Part shown: one piece after another, positions 18,677-26,659 of the stretch | Layout of the letters: each line of letters starts with the position of its first letter | How positions within the stretch are numbered: the first letter of the stretch is position 1 | NCBI RefSeq assembly: GCF_900109045.1 | Contig: NZ_FNYL01000006.1 | Span: 248,001 to 312,000, forward strand | Length of the DNA: 64,000 bases | Direction: 5' to 3' | From: Dyadobacter sp. SG02 | GTDB lineage: Bacteria; Bacteroidota; Bacteroidia; Cytophagales; Spirosomataceae | Translations under genes and position numbers: made by a program | Notes under the pieces: model-generated | What the model was told of the DNA's origin: nothing | Databases searched by the model: none | Seen by the model: only the letters and a program-made list of their open reading frames with translations

Positions 18677-18782
18677 CCAAAGCACACTTCTACAAACCCG
18701 CTAATCATACCTCCTCCCACCAATGATCCTCCGGTACAAAAAACCGCCCATCCGGTTTTAGCGAATGGGCGGTATGCAAATA
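18677..18782 (-). repeat. Cassette leader/terminator repeat R1
   Basis: About 106 bp, nearly identical to 19579-19685 and roughly 80% alike to 20193-20286. On the minus strand it holds a 9-bp stem ACCGCCCAT/ATGGGCGGT (18743-18751 with 18765-18773) followed by TTTTTT, a rho-independent terminator for the upstream cassette. A conserved stretch beginning GTACCGGAGGATCATTGGTG then leads to the next gene. It therefore separates transcription units and serves as leader. Confidence 0.8.
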
Positions 18783-18807
18783 GGCGTTTTCATTCAGAGC
18801 CGGTTGG

Positions 18808-19008
18808 TTAATCACAATTTGAAATAGGCTCGTTTAACCGAAAAATTTTTTCAAGAGTTTCGGTGGCCCTGCGCCTTTTTTCTTGAAAGAAGGGTGAATT
18901 GGCGAGTTTTATAAGTGTCTCGTCGTCGATCGTATCAATGTTGGGTTGCTCGACATCGACAGCTGGAAGATCATTTCTCAGCTGTTTATCTCCATTGGTG
19001 GTCTTCAT
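18808..19008 (-). CDS. Small partner protein of DUF6934 cassette 2
   Basis: A 66-residue protein, the most diverged of the three small partners. It keeps the central ETLIKLANSPFFQEKRR block, which aligns with IIRNSPALRKR and IIKNSPYLNRK of its siblings, but lacks the PFPW ending. Position (30 bp after the DUF6934-like gene) and length match the other cassettes. The N-terminal half is acidic and probably disordered. No known family was recognised. Confidence 0.65.
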   Translation of the reverse strand: MKTTNGDKQLRNDLPAVDVEQPNIDTIDDETLIKLANSPFFQEKRRRATETLEKIFRLNEPISNCD

Positions 19009-19038
19009 AGTATGAGGCTAATTGTTAATGAAATTTAC

Positions 19039-19536
19039 CTATATTTTGCACCTGATCAAAATCTCGTCATATGTATCTCCATTCACGTAGTCGATGATCT
19101 TCGAAGATATCACACCTCGTATCACAAATTCATTTGTAAAATCTTCCCAATTTGATTCGATGGCTCGTTGATAGAGCAAGTTCCTCTGATTTCTGCCCCC
19201 TTTGATCGATTTAGAATCCCAATAACCTTGGAAAAAGAGGATTGCATCTTTGTGCTCTCTCAAAAACAGAACAGCGATCTGTACCACCGTAGCAATTACC
19301 TTTGACATGTCCCCATTGTTTGTTCGGGTGCTATCGTCTAGTATCCATTCATTATTTCGAATTTTAAGATCACCAAAACCCAGATTGTAGAGCTCGTAAT
19401 GGCCGACGTTCAGTAGAGGCTTTTCGATTCGATCAATAGTAACCATTTTCCTGATCCTCCCATGTTTGCCTTCACTCAAAAAAGTGTAAATGTGGGTCCC
19501 GGGAACAGCGTGAGTTGTATAGACCTCCTTGTTCAA
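19039..19536 (-). CDS. DUF6934-like protein, cassette 2 (TTG start)
   Basis: A 165-residue paralogue of the protein at 18163: TFLSEGKHGRIRK, YNLGFGDL, DD..RTNNGDMSKVIATVV, GRNQRNLLYQRAIESNW and YDEILI all align. The frame is open back to a GTG at 19587, but alignment puts the start at TTG 19536 (LNKEVY), matching MDKDCY and MNKDIY in its siblings, so an ATG seems to have become TTG. Coding similarity to copy 1 is only moderate, although the intergenic repeats on either side are almost identical. Confidence 0.75.
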   Translation of the reverse strand: MNKEVYTTHAVPGTHIYTFLSEGKHGRIRKMVTIDRIEKPLLNVGHYELYNLGFGDLKIRNNEWILDDSTRTNNGDMSKVIATVVQIAVLFLREHKDAILFFQGYWDSKSIKGGRNQRNLLYQRAIESNWEDFTNEFVIRGVISSKIIDYVNGDTYDEILIRCKI

Positions 19537-19578
19537 AGCAGTAGTGTGTTTGGTCGATAAATGGAATATCCAATCTAA

Positions 19579-19685
19579 CCAAAGCACACTTCTACAAACC
19601 CGCTAATCATACCTCCTCCCACCAATGATCCTCCGGTACAAAAAAAACGCCCATCCGGTTTTAGCGAATGGGCGGTATGCAAATA
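19579..19685 (-). repeat. Cassette leader/terminator repeat R2
   Basis: About 107 bp, differing from R1 at only about two positions, both in the U-run (eight T versus six T after the stem). The minus-strand stem CGCCCAT/ATGGGCG plus T-run terminates cassette 3; the remainder is the leader of cassette 2. Confidence 0.8.
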
Positions 19686-19724
19686 AGAATTGGTAAAGCT
19701 CACAAAATAAACTTCATGATGTGA

Positions 19725-19925
19725 TTAAATGGTCTCTCCGGGTTTGTCTCTATCCCAAGGAAAAGGTGGTTTTATTTTCGACAGGTGTTCAGCGGCTTCT
19801 TCATGTTTTCGATTTAGATAAGGCGAATTTTTGATGATCGCTATCACTTTTTCCTTATCCTTGAGAAGTTCTTCCAAACGGGTCTCATAGACCATTTGTT
19901 TGTGCTTTTCCATGCAGATGCTCAT
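19725..19925 (-). CDS. Small partner protein of DUF6934 cassette 3
   Basis: A 66-residue protein (from the first Met; Met5 at 19913 is an alternative start) sharing LEELL.D.EKV..IIKNSPYLNRK..EAA..L.....PFPWDRDK with the small protein at 17938. It remains open and intact although its cassette partner upstream is a pseudogene. If the pair were a toxin and antitoxin, this is the pattern expected after loss of the toxin, but that is speculation. Confidence 0.7.
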   Translation of the reverse strand: MSICMEKHKQMVYETRLEELLKDKEKVIAIIKNSPYLNRKHEEAAEHLSKIKPPFPWDRDKPGETI

Positions 19926-19952
19926 AATAGTAAGTGAATTGAAGTTAGCTAT

Positions 19953-20169
19953 TTATTTGCGTTTGACCAAAATCTGGTCGTAGGAACAGCCGACAACATA
20001 CGCCTGTACCAGTCCGTGCTTCACGCCGCGGGCCAAATCCGTAACTCAGCGCTTCCGGAATAGGACGGATTAATACGCCTTTTGCTATTTTTCCACGAAC
20101 GCCCTCACTGATGAAGAGATACACCTTACTTTCTTCAAGGTTCTGGAAGAGGTAAATGTCTTTATTCAT
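19953..20169 (-). pseudogene. DUF6934-like pseudogene, cassette 3 (internal deletion with frameshift)
   Basis: The 5' part from ATG 20169 reads MNKDIYLFQN...YLFISEGVRGKIAKGVLIRPIPEALS, aligning with the intact copy's N-terminus. The sequence then jumps to the family's C-terminus in another frame: RGVKHGLVQAY...CSYDQILVKRK ending at TAA 19953-19955, matching WGVQEGKFEEY...HYDQILVGRL. About 80-90 codons between YGFG and RGVKHG are missing. The zero-frame product reads through to 19945 as unrelated residues. The deletion removes the YNLGFGD-to-LYQRAI core, so the gene should be dead. Confidence 0.82.
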
Positions 20170-20192
20170 ATTATCAGTGTGCTTAAACAAAC

Positions 20193-20286
20193 CCAAAGCA
20201 CACTGCTACAATCTCCCTAACGTCACTTCCCCCACCAATGATCCTCCGGCACAAAAAAACGCCCATCCGGTTTTAGCGAATGGGCG
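20193..20286 (-). terminator. Cassette repeat R3, also terminator of the aldehyde dehydrogenase gene
   Basis: The third and most diverged copy of the cassette repeat. The stem CGCCCAT (20260-20266) with ATGGGCG (20280-20286) is followed on the minus strand by seven T, giving a good intrinsic terminator 26 bp after the aldehyde dehydrogenase stop. The conserved GATCATTGGTGGG follows, then the leader of the decayed cassette 3. Confidence 0.8.
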
Positions 20287-20312
20287 ACTGCGTGAAAAAA
20301 GCTGGATAAAGT

Positions 20313-21938
20313 CTAGAATATAAACTTCGTACTCAAAAAGTTAGAAGTATCCTCATGCACGATCTCGTTGATCAGCTGCTTGTTCGCGGCGTTCATTTTG
20401 AAGGCCACGAGCGAGCGGATCGAGAAGGCGCGGATGGCGTCGGGGACGGAGAGGGTGCCTTCGGCGCTGTCCTTGCGGCCGGTGAACGGGAATACGTCGG
20501 GGCCGCGCTGGCATTGGGTGTTGATGTTCACACGGCTTACCTGGTTTACCAACGGGTCGATGAGCGAGGCTACTTCATCGGCATTGTTGCTGAAAATGCT
20601 CACCTGCTGGCCATGCGTTGATTCGATGAGGAACTCGATGGTTTCTTCGAGGTCGTCGAATGGTACCACGGGCACGATCGGGCCGAATTGCTCTTCGTGG
20701 TAGAGTTTCATTTGGCTGTTCACAGGGTAAACCACGGCGGGGTAAAAGAACGAGCCTTCCGATTTGCCGCCGTTTTCATTGACCACCTTTGCACCGTGCG
20801 CTTCCGCATCGGCAATGCAGTCGTTGAGGTATTCGATTTTATTCGTTTCGGGCAGCGGGGTAAGCGACACGCCTTTCTCCCACGGCATTCCGAATTTCAG
20901 TTCGGCAACGGCTGCGCTGAATTTTTCGAGGAAAGCATCGGCTACCGTGCGGTGTACCCATATGATTTTCAAAGCCGTACAACGCTGGCCATTAAACGAT
21001 AGCGACCCCGTAATGATCTCTTTCACGGCAAGGTCGAGGTCCGCCTCGGTCGTCACGATCGCGGCATTCTTCGCATCCAACCCGAGCACGGCGCGCAGAC
21101 GGTTCACTTTCGGGTGGGATTTCTTCAACTCGTTTGCCACCTTGCTGGAACCGATCAAAGTCAGGACGTTGATTTTGCCCGACTGCATCAATCCCGGAAC
21201 GATCGCATTACCGCGACCGTAGATTACGTTCACAACGCCTTTCGGAAAACAATCGCGGAAGGCTTCCTGCAACGGGTAATGCAGCAGCGTACCGAATTTC
21301 GGTGGTTTGAAAAGCAACGTGTTGCCCATAATCAGCGCGGGGATCAGGGTGGTGAACGTTTCGTTGAGCGGGTAGTTGAATGGTCCCATACAAAGTACCA
21401 CGCCCAGCGGAGAGCGCCTTACCTGTGCTGCAATACCATCGACAATGTCGAAGCCGGACGAGTCGCGATCCAGGTTTTTGAGTGAATCGATGGTGGCGTA
21501 AATGTATTCAACGGTGCGATCGAACTCTTTCACGGAGTCGGCGAAAGATTTACCGATTTCCCACATGATGAGCTTCACGATGATCTCCTTTTTCTCGATC
21601 ATCCGGCCTGTGAACTGCTCCACGCAGTGTATACGCTCGGCGACGCCCATTGTGGGCCATTCGCCGCGACCACTGTTGTAGGCGCTTACGGCCGCTTCCA
21701 GCGCTTCCGATGCTTCGGCTGCGGTACATAAAGGGTAGCTGCCGATCAGTTTGCGTTCGAGGCCGTTCGCCGTTTGCACGGCAATCGGCGAGTAAACTTC
21801 ATGGAACGGCCCGTCCCAGGTCTTCATTTCGCCATTGCAAAGGTACTCGCGCTGGTGGATCAGGGATGGCAGGCTGAACTCCGCAGGAATGTCTTTTTCT
21901 TCAACAAAGATGCTCCTTAACGTGGAATTGAAATCCAT
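20313..21938 (-). CDS. GapN-like NADP-dependent glyceraldehyde-3-phosphate dehydrogenase
   Basis: A 541-residue aldehyde dehydrogenase. The catalytic Cys320 lies in SFNGQRCTALK, and the C-terminal block CQRGPDVFPFTGRKDSAEG with LSVPDAIRAFSIRS is characteristic of the GapN branch (non-phosphorylating, oxidising glyceraldehyde 3-phosphate to 3-phosphoglycerate with NADP). The usual general-base motif ELGGKN is replaced by GLDAKN (286-291), so a glycine sits at the glutamate position. That may mark a subfamily or altered chemistry. It is cytoplasmic, about 50 residues longer than standard ALDHs, monocistronic, and ended by the R3 hairpin. Confidence 0.85.
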   Translation of the reverse strand: MDFNSTLRSIFVEEKDIPAEFSLPSLIHQREYLCNGEMKTWDGPFHEVYSPIAVQTANGLERKLIGSYPLCTAAEASEALEAAVSAYNSGRGEWPTMGVAERIHCVEQFTGRMIEKKEIIVKLIMWEIGKSFADSVKEFDRTVEYIYATIDSLKNLDRDSSGFDIVDGIAAQVRRSPLGVVLCMGPFNYPLNETFTTLIPALIMGNTLLFKPPKFGTLLHYPLQEAFRDCFPKGVVNVIYGRGNAIVPGLMQSGKINVLTLIGSSKVANELKKSHPKVNRLRAVLGLDAKNAAIVTTEADLDLAVKEIITGSLSFNGQRCTALKIIWVHRTVADAFLEKFSAAVAELKFGMPWEKGVSLTPLPETNKIEYLNDCIADAEAHGAKVVNENGGKSEGSFFYPAVVYPVNSQMKLYHEEQFGPIVPVVPFDDLEETIEFLIESTHGQQVSIFSNNADEVASLIDPLVNQVSRVNINTQCQRGPDVFPFTGRKDSAEGTLSVPDAIRAFSIRSLVAFKMNAANKQLINEIVHEDTSNFLSTKFIF

Positions 21939-22048
21939 TGAATCAGATTTTTGTGGATAAGAATTGATTTAAAAAACGCGCACTTGGTTAATGACGAAGT
22001 TTCGCAATTATATCCTTATCAACAAGTCGGATTTTGACGAAGTTTTAT

Positions 22049-23377
22049 CTAAACCTGATTTCTTCTTGTCATTTTAAAGAAGCGCGTCATCAGGAAGATC
22101 GATGCCATCGTCAATCCCAGAATCAGCCCCAGCCACATGCCCGATGCACCCATTCCGAAATGGAATGCGAGTGTGTAACCCACCGGGATACCGATCACCC
22201 AATAAGCGATCCCAATCAGGATCGTAGGCGTTTTTACATCTTTAATACCCCTTAACAATCCCGCGCCTATGGCCTGGGTACTGTCCGAAATCTGGAAAAC
22301 GGCCGCGAACAGGAGCAGCAATGCGGCCAGTGTGACCACCTCGGTATTGTCGTTGAAGGCTATCGGCAAATGGTTTCGCAAAAGACCAAACGTGATCGCA
22401 CAGAATGTCCCGTAGATCAATGCAGTCACCAGCGTGCTTTTGCCGATGACGAAAATCTTTTTCCAGTCGTTTCGGCCGAGCGCGTTGCTCACGCGTATGG
22501 AGCCCGCCTGCGCAAGACCCATCGACACCATGAATGTGAATGACGCACTGCTCAACGCGATCTGGTGTGCAGCCTGCGCCACGGCGCCCAATGTACCAAT
22601 GATAATACCCGATACCGCGAATGCGCCTGCTTCCATACCGATCTGCAAGCTGCTTGGCACGCCGATATGCAGCAGTTCGCGCCAGGTTTGCCATTTGAAA
22701 TACCATTGGTTACGGCTTATGGCGATGTATTTTTCAAAGGTTTTGTGCTTTAAAATAACAAAAAGCAATGCGAGAAACATCAGGCTGCGGGTAATGAGAG
22801 TGGCCCAGCCTGCGCCTTCGAGTTCGAGGCGGGGAAAACCCCAGTTGCCGTAAATGAGCAGCCAGTTGAGCATAATGTTGACGGGCATCCCGGCCAGCGA
22901 GAAGATCATCGCGGTACGCGTCTGTTCCAGCCCGTCGGCGAACTGCTTCAAGGTCATGAAAAGCAGCATAGGGATAATGGAAAGGCCCATGAGCCGCATG
23001 AACGGGATGGCGAGCTCTACTACTTCCGGGTCCTGGCCGAGGTTGCGCAGGTAGTCTTTGCCAAAAAGCAATGTGATCGAAATAGCCAGCGCGGTGAGCG
23101 TGCAAAGGCAAAAGCCGTTGAACAAATAATGCGAAACCTGCTGCGCGTCGCGGCGGCCGTTGGCGAGTGATACCATTTGCGAAACGGAGATCGTCATACC
23201 GATCCCGATCACGAACGGGATGTTCATCGCATTGATTACGAGTGCGGCTGCGGCGAGCTGTTTGTAGCTGATCGCGCCTACCATCGCGCTGTCGATGAGG
23301 TGAAGGGCCATTTGGGCCAGCTCACCGATGATAATAGGGAATGCTAATCTTAAAGTTTGTGATGTTTCGTTTTTCAT
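22049..23377 (-). CDS. MATE-family multidrug/Na+ antiporter (NorM-like)
   Basis: A 442-residue inner-membrane protein with about 12 hydrophobic segments and MATE hallmarks such as RLAFPIIIGELAQMALHLIDSAMVG near the N-terminus and a matching second half (GVPSSLQIGMEAGAF). It probably exports cationic compounds against a Na+ or H+ gradient. ATG 23377 (MKNETSQ) is preferred over the upstream Met at 23416 because a TAnnTTTG box lies at 23406-23413 between them. It stands alone, diverging from the TonB receptor at 23553. Confidence 0.9.
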   Translation of the reverse strand: MKNETSQTLRLAFPIIIGELAQMALHLIDSAMVGAISYKQLAAAALVINAMNIPFVIGIGMTISVSQMVSLANGRRDAQQVSHYLFNGFCLCTLTALAISITLLFGKDYLRNLGQDPEVVELAIPFMRLMGLSIIPMLLFMTLKQFADGLEQTRTAMIFSLAGMPVNIMLNWLLIYGNWGFPRLELEGAGWATLITRSLMFLALLFVILKHKTFEKYIAISRNQWYFKWQTWRELLHIGVPSSLQIGMEAGAFAVSGIIIGTLGAVAQAAHQIALSSASFTFMVSMGLAQAGSIRVSNALGRNDWKKIFVIGKSTLVTALIYGTFCAITFGLLRNHLPIAFNDNTEVVTLAALLLLFAAVFQISDSTQAIGAGLLRGIKDVKTPTILIGIAYWVIGIPVGYTLAFHFGMGASGMWLGLILGLTMASIFLMTRFFKMTRRNQV

Positions 23378-23405
23378 GGCGTTGTGCGGACTTGCAAAAA
23401 GACTG

Positions 23406-23413
23406 CAAAGGTA
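23406..23413 (-). promoter_or_regulatory. Bacteroidota -7 box (TACCTTTG) for the MATE gene
   Basis: A perfect TAnnTTTG match about 30 bp before ATG 23377. No clean TTTG -33 box was found. Its position excludes the upstream Met at 23416 as the main start. Confidence 0.5.
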
Positions 23414-23552
23414 CAAAAATCCCGTGGAGCCCCGGAGTGTAAGCCGGGAAGTTCATTTTAATATATCATTATGGTAGAGTAAAATAGCCGGGTAATCCGG
23501 TTTGTATGGGTAACAACTTTAAAAGGATTTGAGGAAATATTACAACAGGATA

Positions 23553-26018
23553 ATGGCTATCAGAAGCAGTTTGAAGCAGGGCTTTCGTCAGGGGAAGTCG
23601 CGTGGTTTTGTGGGATTTGTATGGATGATGGGAATGTTGGCCATGGCGCCGGCCCTGGCGCAGAATACCGGGAAATTGAAGGTTACAGGCAAGATTATCG
23701 ACGGTGCGAGCAATGCGCCGCTGGGCTATGCGAGCATCCGGCTTTTCAAAACGGCGGACAGTTCGTTCGTCTCGGGGGCGATCACGGATGAGGCGGGCGG
23801 GTTCGTCGTGGACATCTCCGCAGGTACCTATTACGCATTGTCCGAGTTCATCGGTTATAAGCCGCAATACACCACTAATATAAAAGTGAGTGCCGCGAAT
23901 TCTCCCCTCAGTCTTGGCTCGATTAAAGTGGCGGCCTCGGCCCGGACGCTCGACGAAGTGACCGTACAGGCAGAGAAGAGTTCGATGGAATTGACGCTCG
24001 ATAAAAAGATATTCAATGTAGGTAAGGATCTGGCGAATGCGGGAGGTACCGCCGCGGATATTCTGACCAATGTCCCTTCCGTGGCCGTGGATGTCGAAGG
24101 GAATGTCAGTCTGCGGGGAAGCGGTAATGTGCGTATCCTGATCGACGGCAAGCCTTCCGGTTTGGTAAGCATTAAAGGCGCCAGCGGATTGGCCCAGTTG
24201 CAGGGCAGTATGATCGAGCGGGTGGAGATTATTACCAATCCATCGGCGCGGTACGAGGCTGAGGGAATGGGCGGTGTGATCAATATTGTTTTGAAGAAAG
24301 AACGGAAAGAGGGTATTAACGGCTCGTTCGATATTATTACCGGTCACCCTACCAACTTTGGTGGTGCCGCAAATGTGAACTACCGGAAGAAAAATCTCAA
24401 CTTCTTCATCAACTACACCATGTCGTACCGGAACACGCCGGGCCGGAACTTTGTGTACCAGGAGCTTTACCGAAACGATTCGACCTTCATTATGGAGCGC
24501 GATATGAAAAGCAACCTGAAAGGGATGGCGAATAGCGCCCGGGGTGGTATCGATTATTATTTCAATTCCAAAAATGTCCTCACAGGCGCATATACGTGGC
24601 GCACAAGCAAGGGCAAGCGGTTCTCGACGCTGAATTACCGCGATTACCTGGGCAGCCTCAACAATCCGACGGGCATCACGCGCCGGACGCAGGATGAGAC
24701 CGAGACGGAGCCGAACTCGGAGTATGCTTTGACCTACAAAAGAACATTTAACCGGAAAGGGCAGGAGTTTACCGCCGACGTGCGCTACCTCGACAACTGG
24801 GAGGATTCGGACCAGTACTATCATGAGAATGTGTACAAGCCGGATGGCAGCCCGTCGGGCATTCCGCCGCTTTTGCAGCGTGCCGTGAACTATGAGACGG
24901 AGAAACAACTCCTATTCCAGGTTGATTACGTGCATCCGTTCGGTAAAGACGGCAAGATCGAGGCCGGCGGAAGGAGCAGCTCGCGGGATATGACCAACGA
25001 TTACACCGTGACCCAGCAAAACAGCGACGGCGGCTGGACTACCTTGCCTGGCCTCACCAACGATTTCCTTTACGAAGAGAATATCAATGCATTGTATGGA
25101 ATGATCGGCAACAAAACCGGCAAATTCTCCTATCAGGGCGGCGTACGGGCCGAATGGACGGGCGTTACCACCACATTAAGGACTACCAACGAAGTGAACG
25201 ACCGTAAATACGCCAACCTGTTCCCGAGCGTGCACATTACCTATGATTTTGCCAAACAGAATGCATTTCAACTGAGTTACAGCCGTCGGGTCCGCAGGCC
25301 GCAGTACAATGACCTGACGCCGTTCGCGACTTATAGCGATAACCGCAATTATTGGAGTGGTAACCCCGACCTGAACCCGGAGTTTACCAACGCATTCGAA
25401 CTCGGGCACATCAAATACCTGAACAAAGGCTCACTTACATCGTCGATCTATTACCGCCATACCAACGGCAAGATCATCAGCATTCGCACCGTGCAGGATG
25501 ACGGAAGCTCCTACACCCGTCCCGAGAACCTCGGAACGGAAGATGCATACGGGGCAGAGTTTACCGGCTCATTTAATCCGTACCCCTGGTGGAAACTCGA
25601 CGGCAGCGCCAATTTCTTCCGCGCGATCACCGACGGTACCGGCGTCGACGAGGAGTTTCAGAGCGATACTTACAGTTGGTTCGTGCGCGCGATGTCGCGG
25701 TTTACGCTTTGGAAAAATACCGATTTGCAGCTGAGAGGAAACTACGAAGCGCCGCAGCAAACCCCGCAAGGCCGAAGAAAGGCATTGGCGACGCTCGACC
25801 TGGCTGCGACGCGGGATATTCTGAAAGGCAATGGCACGTTGACGCTCACCGTGGTCGATGTTTTCAATTCCAGAAAATTCCGGTCTATTACCGAGGGGGC
25901 CAATTTCTATGCCAGAAACAGTTCCCAGGGCCGTTTGAGGCAGATTAACCTTACTTTGAACTACCGTTTGCACCAGGCCAAGAAGAAGCCTAAGGAGAGT
26001 CTGGAAGGGGAATTTTAA
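23553..26018 (+). CDS. TonB-dependent receptor, OMP_b-brl_3 type
   Basis: An 821-residue outer-membrane protein. ATG 23553 (MAIRSSLKQG) gives a signal peptide ending PALAQ near residue 37; the frame opens at TTG 23529. A carboxypeptidase-regulatory-like domain (about 40-125) precedes a TonB plug (EVTVQAEKSS, DILTNVPSVAVD, RIEIITNPSARYEAEG-like segment; about 130-240) and a beta-barrel of the 'outer membrane beta-barrel family' (PF14905-like), not the SusC type. There is no SusD partner. Substrate unknown; relatives are often linked to metal or peptide uptake or to two-component genes, and a receiver and kinase lie downstream. Confidence 0.9.
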   Translation: MAIRSSLKQGFRQGKSRGFVGFVWMMGMLAMAPALAQNTGKLKVTGKIIDGASNAPLGYASIRLFKTADSSFVSGAITDEAGGFVVDISAGTYYALSEFIGYKPQYTTNIKVSAANSPLSLGSIKVAASARTLDEVTVQAEKSSMELTLDKKIFNVGKDLANAGGTAADILTNVPSVAVDVEGNVSLRGSGNVRILIDGKPSGLVSIKGASGLAQLQGSMIERVEIITNPSARYEAEGMGGVINIVLKKERKEGINGSFDIITGHPTNFGGAANVNYRKKNLNFFINYTMSYRNTPGRNFVYQELYRNDSTFIMERDMKSNLKGMANSARGGIDYYFNSKNVLTGAYTWRTSKGKRFSTLNYRDYLGSLNNPTGITRRTQDETETEPNSEYALTYKRTFNRKGQEFTADVRYLDNWEDSDQYYHENVYKPDGSPSGIPPLLQRAVNYETEKQLLFQVDYVHPFGKDGKIEAGGRSSSRDMTNDYTVTQQNSDGGWTTLPGLTNDFLYEENINALYGMIGNKTGKFSYQGGVRAEWTGVTTTLRTTNEVNDRKYANLFPSVHITYDFAKQNAFQLSYSRRVRRPQYNDLTPFATYSDNRNYWSGNPDLNPEFTNAFELGHIKYLNKGSLTSSIYYRHTNGKIISIRTVQDDGSSYTRPENLGTEDAYGAEFTGSFNPYPWWKLDGSANFFRAITDGTGVDEEFQSDTYSWFVRAMSRFTLWKNTDLQLRGNYEAPQQTPQGRRKALATLDLAATRDILKGNGTLTLTVVDVFNSRKFRSITEGANFYARNSSQGRLRQINLTLNYRLHQAKKKPKESLEGEF

Positions 26019-26156
26019 TCCTAATTAAATTTATTATACGGTTTTTATTAGCTACCTTGTATATTCTTACAAAGGGATTGATCGCTACTGTACCTCGATT
26101 AGGCTGAATGTATTGAACAACGTTTATCTTATTTCATGAATACTTAAATTCGGGTT

Positions 26157-26606
26157 ATGAGCACAAAACCAAATAAATCTATTTTCCTGGCCGACGACGA
26201 TGAGGATGATTGCCTGCTGTTCGAGGACGCGCTCAGGGAAGTGAGCACTTCCGCCGAGCTATTGACGGCAAGTGACGGAGTAGAGCTGATCGACCTGATG
26301 GAGAAGACGGTACCGCCACCGCCGGACGTCATTTTCCTGGACTTGAACATGCCCCGTAAGAACGGTTTCGAATGCCTCGACTATATCCGCAAAACCAAAG
26401 CCTGGGAACATATACCGATCGTGATATTCTCCACTACCGGCCAGGAGGAAATGGTGCGGAAAGTGCATGAAAAAGGTGCCAATTTCTTCATTCGGAAACC
26501 CGGTTCGTTTCCCAAGCTGAAACAGGCCATCAAGCAGATTCTGGATATCGACTGGACCAAGCATAGCTGGACGCCGGCGCCGGAAAACTTCTATTATCAA
26601 TATTGA
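26157..26606 (+). CDS. Single-domain response regulator (Rcp1/CheY-like)
   Basis: A 149-residue receiver with acidic pocket DDDEDD (13-18), phosphoacceptor Asp62 in IFLDLNMPRKNG, and Thr/Lys positions in FSTTGQ and IRKPG. The NMPRKNGFE...DIRK style is typical of receivers paired with phytochrome-type kinases. The kinase at 26660, starting 53 bp downstream on the same strand, has that type of dimerisation domain, so the two are likely partners. No output domain is present. Confidence 0.92.
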   Translation: MSTKPNKSIFLADDDEDDCLLFEDALREVSTSAELLTASDGVELIDLMEKTVPPPPDVIFLDLNMPRKNGFECLDYIRKTKAWEHIPIVIFSTTGQEEMVRKVHEKGANFFIRKPGSFPKLKQAIKQILDIDWTKHSWTPAPENFYYQY

Positions 26607-26659
26607 CTTCTTACCACTTGTCCGCTTATTTTTGAAAGTATTTTCTTCTCGAAAAAAAG

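Noticed and set aside
18677..20286. CRISPR array or integron attC cassette array
   Set aside because: Repeats are 94-107 bp, three in number and 500-900 bp apart with genes between; they lack attC core sites (GTTRRRY/RYYYAAC) and no integrase or cas gene is present.
23469..24908. 479-codon leftward ORF opposite the TonB receptor
   Set aside because: Antisense shadow with no recognisable domain; it crosses the receptor's signal peptide and promoter region.
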